26,009 bases of DNA from Firmicutes bacterium UBA1535 (lineage in GTDB: Bacteria; Bacillota; Clostridia; Tissierellales; Sedimentibacteraceae), in assembly GCA_002323775.1 (NCBI GenBank), contig DCPV01000190.1:10445-36453 (forward strand). Direction: 5' to 3'. Under the pieces are notes generated by a model. The model was not told the origin of the DNA. It saw only the letters and a list, made by a program, of their open reading frames with translations, and made no database searches. Below are positions 16,487 through 24,484 of this stretch, piece by piece (the first letter of the stretch is position 1; each line of letters opens with the position of its first letter). Both the position numbers and the translations under genes were made by a program.

Positions 16487-16557
16487 AATTGTGTGGCAGG
16501 CGCCGCTACATAATTAAAATATATGGGAATGAATCCCGATTAAAAAATACATGGAGG
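16487..16557 (+). promoter_or_regulatory. structured 5' leader of flagellin mRNA, possible CsrA target
   Basis: An 11-bp hairpin (AATTGTGTGGC 16487-16497 with GCTACATAATT 16505-16515, two G-U pairs, loop AGGCGCC) is followed by a small one (GGGA 16525-16528 with TCCC 16534-16537). The ribosome site region ACATGGAGGT (16549-16558) matches 8 of 10 positions of the CsrA consensus RUACARGGAUGU core. In Bacillus, CsrA represses flagellin translation at such a site and FliW relieves it (known system). Neither csrA nor fliW is in this window, so control by them is inference. Confidence 0.5.
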
Positions 16558-16564
16558 TATTAAA

Positions 16565-17383
16565 ATGAGAATACAACATAACGTTAACGCATTAAATTCA
16601 CACAGAAATTTAACAATGAACACAGCTTCTATAGGTAAAAACTTAGAGAAATTATCATCAGGATACAAAATAAACAGAGCTGCTGATGATGCTGCAGGTT
16701 TAGCTATATCAGAAAAAATGAGAGCACAAATCAATGGTTTAGAGCAAGCTCAATCAAACGCTCAAGACGGTATATCATTGATTCAAACAGCAGAAGGTGC
16801 TTTAAATGAAACTCATGCTATATTACAAAGAATGAGAACATTGGCTGTACAAGCTTCAAACGGAACATATCAATCAGACGTTGACCGTGAGAACATTGAT
16901 GAAGAGTTAAATGCTTTAAAGAGCGAAATAGACAGAATAGCTAGTTCAACTCACTACAATAAGAATGACCTACTTAACGGTAGCTTAACTATTACATTCC
17001 AAATTGGAGCAAACGGAGTTGCAGATCAACAAGTAACATTAGGAGTATCAAGCCAAAATGCTTCTGCATTAGGAGTTAGTGCTGTTGGTGTTAGTACAGT
17101 TGCAAGTGCAAATTCTGCTATAAGTTCAATAGATGCAGCAATAAACAGTGTATCAAAAACACGTTCTAAATTGGGAGCTCTTCAAAACAGATTAGAGCAC
17201 ACAATCAATAACTTGGGAGTAGCTTCTGAAAACTTAACAGCTGCTGAATCAAGAATAAGAGACGTTGACATGGCTAAAGAGATGATGACATTCACTAAGA
17301 ATAACATCCTTACTCAAGCTTCTCAAGCAATGCTTGCACAAGCTAACATGCAACCACAAGGCGTATTACAATTATTACAATAA
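16565..17383 (+). CDS. flagellin, major filament protein
   Basis: A 272-residue flagellin. The N-terminal D0/D1 region (about 1-140) begins [16 protein letters not shown] and contains [29 protein letters not shown]. The C-terminal D1/D0 region (about 190-272) has [34 protein letters not shown] and a [10 protein letters not shown] end. The central variable domain is very short (about 140-190) and Ser/Ala/Gly/Val-rich, so this is a minimal flagellin. Its exposed Ser and Thr residues are the expected sites for O-glycosylation by the enzymes encoded nearby. GGAGG lies 7 bases before the ATG. Frequent Gln, Asn and Ala codons and the strong SigD promoter fit high expression. It is monocistronic, ended by a strong terminator. 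The symbol hag or fliC is used for such genes; which is locally used cannot be told. Confidence 0.98.
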   Translation: MRIQHNVNALNSHRNLTMNTASIGKNLEKLSSGYKINRAADDAAGLAISEKMRAQINGLEQAQSNAQDGISLIQTAEGALNETHAILQRMRTLAVQASNGTYQSDVDRENIDEELNALKSEIDRIASSTHYNKNDLLNGSLTITFQIGANGVADQQVTLGVSSQNASALGVSAVGVSTVASANSAISSIDAAINSVSKTRSKLGALQNRLEHTINNLGVASENLTAAESRIRDVDMAKEMMTFTKNNILTQASQAMLAQANMQPQGVLQLLQ

Positions 17384-17398
17384 TTATAGTATACTATA

Positions 17399-17427
17399 TA
17401 AAAAAGCGAGGTCACCTCGCTTTTTTT
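17399..17427 (+). terminator. strong intrinsic terminator of flagellin
   Basis: A GC-rich stem GCGAGGT (17406-17412) pairs with ACCTCGC (17414-17420; the central bases form the loop), with AAAAA before and TTTTTTT after. The A-run also makes it usable from the minus strand. Confidence 0.93.
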
Positions 17428-17480
17428 ATTGCTTTATCAATAATATCTAGTATTTATTATGAACTTCACATTTGTTATAT

Positions 17481-17519
17481 AATAAAAAAATAAATGAGTG
17501 TGCCAATATGCAGGCACAC
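17481..17519 (-). terminator. intrinsic terminator of the convergent glycosyltransferase gene
   Basis: Read on the minus strand, GTGTGCC and GGCACAC (plus-strand positions 17513-17519 and 17498-17504) form a 7-bp stem with an 8-base loop, followed by an interrupted T-tract (complement of 17481-17494). It lies just past the stop of the glycosyltransferase gene. Confidence 0.75.
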
Positions 17520-17525
17520 CCATCA

Positions 17526-19643
17526 CTAATTAATTGTTTTTTCTAATTCTTGAATTTCAATATCATTTGGATTTAGTGTTTTATATTCAGCTAATATGAG
17601 TTTAGCGTCATTGAAATTATTTTTATTAATTAGCTCTTTAATATTGTTCTTTATTGTAATAGCCAGAATTTCAAATTCAGATAACTCATTTGGAATATTG
17701 TTTTCTTCATTCTCTTCTAAACTTTCAGTTAATATCGAGATGAGATTTTTCATCGAATTATTTGCTGATAGTGCTTTTCTAAGCAGTTTTATATAATTGA
17801 GCTTAGAATTATTTGCTAAAGCTTCATTTGCTTTCATACAATAATAACCAAACTGAATGTTTTTAGGAACTAAATCTATATTTTCATCATTAAGGATGTT
17901 TTCATTATATGTATTTATTAGATAGATTTCGAAGTTTTTGAGATATTTTTTAAATGAATTTATAATTATTTCCTTATCATCAGCATCATTTAAAGTAATT
18001 GATACCTCATATATAGATTTTAACAAATATGCTTCGTACGGATTGTTAGATTCGTAAGTATATGATGAAATTGTATCTAAAAAGTCATCATACTGCCTGT
18101 TTATTACATCAAAGCAAGCTAACAGACAATCAAAATCTAATTTGCTTTTAAATAATTTTAATGGCATATTATATTTTAAAACATAATAAACAATATCAAA
18201 ATAATGAATGTCAAATTTTTCAATTTCATTTAAAAATTCAGTTATTTGAGCTTTTACATCGTTACTTTTATCTTCATATACTTGTCTTATTTTCATATAA
18301 GTTATGTATGGGCTCTTTGATTTTATATCAAGCTTAGAAAGTAAGGATATAATTTTATGCTTTTCTTCAATGCGCTCATTTATGAAAGATTCAATGGATT
18401 TTTGTAAATTAGATTCAAATTCTTCATTTCTGTCAAGTTCAACTGTGTACAAATACTTGAGATCATCATAGTTGTTTTGAATTCTCATCACTTCTAAATA
18501 AAGTTTAAATAAAAAGTCTTGGCTCATTTTAAATTCACAGCTAAAAGCTAACATTTTTTTTATCAGTTCTTTAGCCTCTTCGCATCTTTCAAGTTTGAAA
18601 TATGAATTTATAACATTTAGAGAAGCTAAATATAGCGAAAAATTATCGGCACAAATTAATGCTCTGTTATAAGCTTCACGTGTTGTGTGCTTCCCATCTG
18701 CATACTTATCAAAATGCTCTTTATATTTTATATAAGTTTCTACGCATTCTGCATATTTATTTAAAGAGTTGAATGCAAACAGCATATAATAATATACATC
18801 GGTATCCGATGCTAATATATCTGACTTGGATTTAAAATACAAATCAGCTTCATTTAAAACTTCCCAATGCTTATTCAAACCTGCATATGTTGCCATTAGA
18901 TTAATAGATAGTGCGCAGTACATATTGTTATTGCCTTCTTTTATAGCAAGCTCTTTACCTATTTTATAATGTTTTAATGCTTCTTCTCTGTTTTTTAGTG
19001 TATCACGCATAGTGTATGATTCGCCAAGTTCTTTTCTTAACTTTGGATTATTAGGCATTGTTTCTAATTGTTTTAGTAACAAATCAATATTTCTTTTATG
19101 CTTAGCTTTCGCTTGTTTTTCACTAGCAAGTATATAACCATAATGATTAAATTTTGTCTTTGTCAAATTTTTTACAGGCAAAATAAAGGGTATTTGTTCA
19201 TGAACAATACCTATGAACCTTGTTTCCTTTGTCAATTTTCTCATTCTAGGGATTAAAACAGATGAGCTTGAATTTCTCTCTTTATTTTTATAGTTCACAA
19301 TATAATAACTTGCTGACATGTATTTTTTATATTTTTTTGATTTGAAAAATTCAATTATTTCATTTGAATTCTCAAGTATTTCATCGGCGTCAATAAACAT
19401 ATACCATTCACCTTTAGCATAGTCTATAGTAACATTTCTTGCTGCCGCAAAATCATTGCACCATTCAAAGTAATATACCTTATCAGTGTATCTCTTCGCT
19501 ATCTCAACGGTTTTGTCTGTTGAACCTGTATCAACTATAATTAATTCGCTTTTTATATTCTCTAAAATAGGTTTTAGGGCTGTTAAGCATTCATCTAAAT
19601 ACTTTTCTTCATTTTTCACTATCATTCCTATAGAAAGTATCAT
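17526..19643 (-). CDS. GT2 glycosyltransferase with long helical (TPR-like) tail, probable flagellin glycosyltransferase
   Basis: A 705-residue protein. Residues 1-100 and beyond form a GT-A family 2 domain: LSIGMIVKNEEKYLDECL, IIVDTGSTDKTVEIAK and the metal-binding FIDADE (D85-x-D87). WCNDFAAARN at 61-70 is typical of the SunS/TPR-type GT2 subgroup. From about residue 230 to the end it is helical with TPR-like repeats, often used to hold a protein acceptor. GGGAGG lies 5 bases before the ATG, and a good SigA-type promoter lies at 19701-19729. It is convergent with flagellin, the location of the flagellin glycosyltransferase in Clostridioides difficile and other clostridia. It may attach the first sugar to flagellin Ser/Thr using a nucleotide sugar. 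The acceptor is inferred from context only. Confidence 0.82.
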   Translation of the reverse strand: MILSIGMIVKNEEKYLDECLTALKPILENIKSELIIVDTGSTDKTVEIAKRYTDKVYYFEWCNDFAAARNVTIDYAKGEWYMFIDADEILENSNEIIEFFKSKKYKKYMSASYYIVNYKNKERNSSSSVLIPRMRKLTKETRFIGIVHEQIPFILPVKNLTKTKFNHYGYILASEKQAKAKHKRNIDLLLKQLETMPNNPKLRKELGESYTMRDTLKNREEALKHYKIGKELAIKEGNNNMYCALSINLMATYAGLNKHWEVLNEADLYFKSKSDILASDTDVYYYMLFAFNSLNKYAECVETYIKYKEHFDKYADGKHTTREAYNRALICADNFSLYLASLNVINSYFKLERCEEAKELIKKMLAFSCEFKMSQDFLFKLYLEVMRIQNNYDDLKYLYTVELDRNEEFESNLQKSIESFINERIEEKHKIISLLSKLDIKSKSPYITYMKIRQVYEDKSNDVKAQITEFLNEIEKFDIHYFDIVYYVLKYNMPLKLFKSKLDFDCLLACFDVINRQYDDFLDTISSYTYESNNPYEAYLLKSIYEVSITLNDADDKEIIINSFKKYLKNFEIYLINTYNENILNDENIDLVPKNIQFGYYCMKANEALANNSKLNYIKLLRKALSANNSMKNLISILTESLEENEENNIPNELSEFEILAITIKNNIKELINKNNFNDAKLILAEYKTLNPNDIEIQELEKTIN

Positions 19644-19693
19644 AGTATCCTCCCAAAATATATAAAATTATTCTTTCTTTAATCTACAAAATA

Positions 19694-19702
19694 TGCTATA
19701 AT
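19694..19702 (+). promoter_or_regulatory. extended -10 promoter of the glycan operon
   Basis: TGCTATAAT is a perfect extended -10 (TG-N-TATAAT), about 80 bases before the ATG of the FkbM-glycosyltransferase gene. The -35 region is T-rich but poor. It overlaps the -10 of the divergent promoter by two bases. Confidence 0.5.
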
Positions 19703-19729
19703 TATACTATAAATATACGTAAACATCAA
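19701..19729 (-). promoter_or_regulatory. SigA-type promoter of the TPR-glycosyltransferase gene
   Basis: On the minus strand TTGATG (19729-19724) and TATAAT (19706-19701) are spaced by exactly 17 bases, a good SigA match. It faces away from the glycan operon, and its -10 overlaps the plus-strand -10, so the two promoters probably exclude or co-regulate each other. Confidence 0.65.
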
Positions 19730-19782
19730 TATAAGAAAGTGAAATTTATACAAAATATGATATAAGTTAGGAGTGATTAAAT

Positions 19783-21822
19783 ATGTACTTTGAAATGTTA
19801 CTTAATTCCTTAAATACATTTGAGCAATTAGTCGAATTAATTAATTCAAATAGCATAGATGAAATCGTTAATTGTGTTGCACAAGAGACTGATATACCTT
19901 TGGAGGAGCTTCTTAATCTGCCAATGGGAGGATATTCTAAGGGTAAAAAAAGTGGAGCATATTATTATGTTATGATTGATTTAAAGAAGAACATTAATCA
20001 ATACATATGGTTATATAATAATTTGTGCGATGAACGTTCAAGAGATGTATTATTAAATCTTTTAAGATATAGGATACTTCCTAGTACTAAATATTTAGGT
20101 TTAGCTTATGATGATATTCCGCAATATTTTGATGCTGATATAGTAAAGTGCAGTGATGATGAAGTCTTTGTAGATTGTGGAGGTTTTACTGGTGATACGG
20201 CAGAAAGCTTTATTAATAATTTTGGTAAATATAAAAAGATTTATATTTATGAGCCTTCGCCAGAGAATGTCAAAACATGTGTAGAAAATACAAAGAATTA
20301 TAGCAATATAGAAGTTAGGCAATTTGGAGTCGGTGATAAAATAGAAAAACTGAAATTTTCCAAATCTGGTTCGGCAAGCAGTGTCGTTAATAATTCGGCA
20401 GAAGAATATGATGAGATAAATATTACAACATTAGACAAGGATATTGAAGAAAAAGTTAGTTTTATAAAAATGGATATAGAGGGCTCTGAAATACAAGGAA
20501 TAATAGGGGCTAAAAATCATATAAAAAATGATACGCCTAAACTTGCGATATGTGTATATCATATCGTCTCAGATATATGGGAAATACCTAAGCTGATATA
20601 TGCGATAAATAAGAATTATAAATTTTATATAAGACATTATGAAAAAAGTGTAAATTGGGAAACAGTTATTTATGCTATTCCAAAAGATGATAATATACAT
20701 ATTAAGAGAACAAAAGATATAAATGGGGTATATGCTATTTCGGGGATACATGGAAACTGGTGCAACGATCAGCTTACAAAGGATTGTGGAATAATACCAT
20801 ATTTATTGCATAAAAGACACGGGTATGATTGCTATATGGTCGGTGAAAAAAATGGAGACTATCCATTTTTAGAGACTTATGTAAAAGGCTTAAAGATGAA
20901 GTTTATAGACAGCTGTGATCCTAATAACTTGTGCAATTATATAATAAATAACTATAAAGACATTGATGTATTAGTTCTTTATGGATTATATTTTACTTTT
21001 GTCGAAAGTTCCATTTTGTATAAAAAACTTAGACCAGATGGAAAAATTATATTGAATTTAGATGCAAGTTCACATTGGATGGATAGAGTTTTATTCAATT
21101 CCGATTGGTGTACTGGATTATTAAATAGTTGTGATATTATAGCAACATCATGCAAAAAATTGCAAAGACATCTAAATATTAAATGGCCATGTTGGAATAT
21201 AGAGTATATGCCAAACGGGTTTTATAATTTTGCCAATTTAGATATTGATGTTGAATATAATAAAAAAGAAAACACTATTATTACTGTTGGAAGAATAGGT
21301 ACTGACCAAAAGGCAAATCATGTACTTATGGAGACCTTTGCTTTGTTGTCAAAAAGGTTAAATGATTGGAAATTAAAACTAATTGGCAAGGTTGAAGATA
21401 GTTTTAAACCATACATAGAAGAATATTTCACTAAATATCCTCAACTAGTGGATAAAGTTATATTTACTGGATTTATAGCTGATAAGACAGTTTTGATGAA
21501 TGAATATAGAAAGGCTAAAATTTTTGCTTTAACATCTATATTTGAAGGCTCACCTAATGTTGCTGCGGAAGCTCAGATAAATGGATGCTATATGGTAACA
21601 AGCAATATTGACGCTTCAAATGATATAACTAATAATGAAAAATGCGGCAAGATATTTTCGATTGGTGATGTTGAAAAACTATATGAAATTTTGTTGGAAG
21701 CATGTACAAATGAAGAGGAGTTAAAGACTGCATCGTATAATGCTATAGAATACGCAAAAACTTTTCTTGATTGGGATCAAAATATAGATAGATTGAATTA
21801 CATGCTAAAAGAAGAAGTATAA
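19783..21822 (+). CDS. FkbM-family methyltransferase fused to GT4-type glycosyltransferase
   Basis: A 679-residue two-enzyme protein. Residues 1-110 are helical and not recognised. Residues about 125-305 form an FkbM SAM-dependent O-methyltransferase: VFVDCGGFTGDTAESF (D131, G133, G134), YEPSPEN with E157 binding the SAM ribose, and FIKMDIEGSE (229-236). Residues about 315-679 form a GT-B glycosyltransferase: ISGIHGNW near 320, TIITVGRIGTDQKANH as the donor-domain start, and FEGSPNVAAEA (E588-x7-E596), the nucleotide-sugar binding motif of family GT4. Such a protein would transfer a sugar and methylate it or its neighbour. AGGAG lies 8 bases before the ATG. It leads an operon of methyltransferases and glycosyltransferases next to flagellin, so a role in flagellar or surface glycan synthesis is likely. 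Confidence 0.85.
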   Translation: MYFEMLLNSLNTFEQLVELINSNSIDEIVNCVAQETDIPLEELLNLPMGGYSKGKKSGAYYYVMIDLKKNINQYIWLYNNLCDERSRDVLLNLLRYRILPSTKYLGLAYDDIPQYFDADIVKCSDDEVFVDCGGFTGDTAESFINNFGKYKKIYIYEPSPENVKTCVENTKNYSNIEVRQFGVGDKIEKLKFSKSGSASSVVNNSAEEYDEINITTLDKDIEEKVSFIKMDIEGSEIQGIIGAKNHIKNDTPKLAICVYHIVSDIWEIPKLIYAINKNYKFYIRHYEKSVNWETVIYAIPKDDNIHIKRTKDINGVYAISGIHGNWCNDQLTKDCGIIPYLLHKRHGYDCYMVGEKNGDYPFLETYVKGLKMKFIDSCDPNNLCNYIINNYKDIDVLVLYGLYFTFVESSILYKKLRPDGKIILNLDASSHWMDRVLFNSDWCTGLLNSCDIIATSCKKLQRHLNIKWPCWNIEYMPNGFYNFANLDIDVEYNKKENTIITVGRIGTDQKANHVLMETFALLSKRLNDWKLKLIGKVEDSFKPYIEEYFTKYPQLVDKVIFTGFIADKTVLMNEYRKAKIFALTSIFEGSPNVAAEAQINGCYMVTSNIDASNDITNNEKCGKIFSIGDVEKLYEILLEACTNEEELKTASYNAIEYAKTFLDWDQNIDRLNYMLKEEV

Positions 21823-21838
21823 ATTAGGAGAAGATAAT

Positions 21839-22879
21839 ATGGGATATTTAAATGCAGCTGAAAATAAAATTTATTTTATTTCTGACAATGGTGAAAAAGT
21901 ACTTTTATTAGACTTGTTGGATTTTTTATCTAATCGAAGCAATGTTCCTTTGCATTTTATTGGAGATAATAAATCGTACGAAATAATTCCAGATATAATA
22001 ACAAATCTTATAAGTGAATATAATGAGGTCAAAGGTGGTAATGGTGACCCTACTGATAGCTCAATGATGCTGCTTGTGGCGATAATGATTATAAAGAGAT
22101 TCATGTATAGATCTAAAAAAAGCAACATATTAGAAATTGGATGTACAGATGGAACTTTAAGCTATTTAATAGGTTTATTGATGAAATATTTTGAAAAAAT
22201 TAATTTGCATTGTGTATCTGATGTTATTAGTAGCGATAGTCAATCTGATTGGTTGAATAAAATAATGAAATTAGATAATGCTGATAACATTTCTATTACC
22301 TATGCTAATTATGACAATATCAATTTAAAAGACTCATTCTATGATATAACAATTATAAATAGCAATGATTACTTTGAAGATCCTGAAAATTTAATAAGAA
22401 ATTGTATAGATTTAACTAAAAAAGGTGGAATGTTATTGTGCATCGGAAAACATCAACCACTTCTTTGCAGTACATTCCAGGCTATAATTGATGATTGTGA
22501 TACATATGAATTTAATGTTGATAATATAATATTTACAAAATTACTAGATGATAGAGACAAAATAGAGGGATTATCTATCTCAAATAAAAATAAACTTGGA
22601 GAAATCAAAGCAAGTTTTATTGGGTTAGAAAGTAAAGTTAATAAAATAGAGTGTTTAGATATTGATAATTTAGATAATATTATTTCTATTGTTAGTGAAC
22701 TTCAAAAACAGGTACTAGAGATTTATGATAGTATGGACAATATTGATATAAAATTTGAGCTATCTGAACTTAAAGAAGTATTAATAAACTATAGAGTAGC
22801 AAAAAGTACAAGAGAGAAAGATTTTAATATATACTTAGATATTTGCAAGGAAAAATATTATAATGTTAAAATGATATGA
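21839..22879 (+). CDS. class I SAM-dependent methyltransferase with coiled-coil C-terminus
   Basis: A 346-residue protein. Residues about 80-205 form a Rossmann methyltransferase: ILEIGCTDGTLSYLIG at about 97-112 is motif I, YDITIINSNDYFEDPENLI is motif II/III, and KKGGMLLCIGKH follows. Residues 1-80 are a helical lead and residues about 240-346 are a helical, Glu/Lys/Ile-rich segment, probably coiled coil. The substrate cannot be told from sequence; by position in the glycan operon it may methylate a sugar hydroxyl or amine. AGGAG lies 8 bases before the ATG, and the gap to the upstream gene is only 16 bases, so it is co-transcribed. Confidence 0.8.
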   Translation: MGYLNAAENKIYFISDNGEKVLLLDLLDFLSNRSNVPLHFIGDNKSYEIIPDIITNLISEYNEVKGGNGDPTDSSMMLLVAIMIIKRFMYRSKKSNILEIGCTDGTLSYLIGLLMKYFEKINLHCVSDVISSDSQSDWLNKIMKLDNADNISITYANYDNINLKDSFYDITIINSNDYFEDPENLIRNCIDLTKKGGMLLCIGKHQPLLCSTFQAIIDDCDTYEFNVDNIIFTKLLDDRDKIEGLSISNKNKLGEIKASFIGLESKVNKIECLDIDNLDNIISIVSELQKQVLEIYDSMDNIDIKFELSELKEVLINYRVAKSTREKDFNIYLDICKEKYYNVKMI

Positions 22880-22934
22880 TGAAGTCATATGTAACAATGT
22901 AATTATTATTAGAATTTAATACTTGGAGAACAAT

Positions 22935-24455
22935 ATGAGAATAGAAACTAATGAAAATGAAATTTTTATTGATATGGGAGATTTTGAGAGGCCTGAACCT
23001 AAAGAAAATGTTAGAAAAAATAGGATGAGTTATTATAATAATATTTATGAATCTAACGAAATAAATATAGGGATATTTGTTTTAGGATATAATAGAGTAG
23101 ATAAAACTAAAGAATGTATAGAAAGTATATTGAAGTATACAAGTGATATAAAATATGAATTGATATTAATAGATAATAATTCTACCGACGATACATATGA
23201 ATATTTTAAGTCTGTTTCTTATGAGCATAAAAAAATAGTAAGATTAAGCAAGAATACAGGATTTGCATTTGTTTCACAGTTATATACTTCTGTATTTAAG
23301 GGTAAATACTATGTAATAGTTACTAATGATGTCATTGTAACACAAAACTGGCTATCAAATCTGATGAAATGTATAGAATCTGATGATTCTATAGGTATGG
23401 TTTCTCCAAAATCATCTAATGTTAGTAATCTACAGCAAGTAAGTTTAAATTTTAATAATCTTGACGAAATGCAAGCGGAAGCTAAAAAATTTAATATAAG
23501 TAATCCTCTAAAATGGGAGGAGAGAATTAGGCTTATTAATATAGTATCTGTTGTAAAAAAAGAGGTATTTGATTTAGTGGGTTTTACTGATATTGGTTTT
23601 TTTCATGATTTTAGCGAAGATGATTATTCTTTAAGAGTTAGGCGTGCTGGTTACAAGTTGATTTTATGCGGAGATACCTTTGTTCACCATAATCATGATT
23701 ATTGGAACATGGAAAACAAAGATCCTGTTGAGTTTAACAAATCTTTAACGTCTGGAAGAAATAATTTTAAGGAGAAGTATTTTGATATTGATGCGTGGGA
23801 CGATGTGCTTAATTTTGAAACTTTACCATTTAATATAGATACAATACCGTTGCAGGCTATTCCGAAAATTCTCGCAATTGATGTCAGATGCGGGACTCCT
23901 ATATTACAACTTAGAAATTTGTTAAGAGAAAATAATTTATTATACTCTGAGTGTCACGCATTTACATCTAATGCAAAATACTACAACGATTTATTGTACG
24001 TGACTAATGGGAAAGTAAAATGTGATCGAATAGATTATTTGACGGAACATTATTCAATAAATAGTTTTGATTTTATAATTTTAGGAGAGGTTATAAATGA
24101 TTACGCAAAGCCTATACAACTTTTACAAGAGCTTTTGCAATTTCTTAAACCAAATGGACAATTATTGATGAAGCTTCAAAATATTTTTGATTTTAAGATG
24201 CTTTTGCATATGATGGGACAAGCACAAGATGTTGACAGCAATATGCCTATTGTTATTTCAATAGAAAGTATTTTATCTTGTTTAGAGCTTATGAAAGTGA
24301 AAAATGTGAAATTGTCAGCTACTCAATATAACATGGATGAAAATTATATCAAATTTTTTGAGGATGTTGTTAGAAATACAAATCTCACTGAGTTAGTCGG
24401 TGAGACAGCAAAAGGATTAACTATAAAAGAATATGTGATTTGTATTACCAAATAG
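22935..24455 (+). CDS. GT2 glycosyltransferase fused to a methyltransferase-like domain
   Basis: A 506-residue protein. ATG 22935 is preferred because GGAG lies 6 bases upstream; an in-frame TTG at 22923 would overlap that site. After a 40-residue acidic lead, residues about 44-290 form a GT2 domain of the rhamnosyltransferase-like type: NIGIFVLGYNRVDKTKECIES, LILIDNNSTDDTY, VTNDVIV as the metal-site segment, and FSEDDYSLRVRRAGYKL as the ED-x-Y catalytic region. Residues about 305-500 look like a SAM methyltransferase (ILAIDVRCGTPILQLR, then FDFIILGEVINDYAKPIQLL and LKPNGQLLMKLQN), with a degenerate glycine loop, so activity is uncertain. It is the second glycosyltransferase-methyltransferase fusion in the operon, in reverse domain order to the first. 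Confidence 0.82.
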   Translation: MRIETNENEIFIDMGDFERPEPKENVRKNRMSYYNNIYESNEINIGIFVLGYNRVDKTKECIESILKYTSDIKYELILIDNNSTDDTYEYFKSVSYEHKKIVRLSKNTGFAFVSQLYTSVFKGKYYVIVTNDVIVTQNWLSNLMKCIESDDSIGMVSPKSSNVSNLQQVSLNFNNLDEMQAEAKKFNISNPLKWEERIRLINIVSVVKKEVFDLVGFTDIGFFHDFSEDDYSLRVRRAGYKLILCGDTFVHHNHDYWNMENKDPVEFNKSLTSGRNNFKEKYFDIDAWDDVLNFETLPFNIDTIPLQAIPKILAIDVRCGTPILQLRNLLRENNLLYSECHAFTSNAKYYNDLLYVTNGKVKCDRIDYLTEHYSINSFDFIILGEVINDYAKPIQLLQELLQFLKPNGQLLMKLQNIFDFKMLLHMMGQAQDVDSNMPIVISIESILSCLELMKVKNVKLSATQYNMDENYIKFFEDVVRNTNLTELVGETAKGLTIKEYVICITK

Positions 24456-24484
24456 ATTATATTTTTATTAGGAGGAGATAACTA

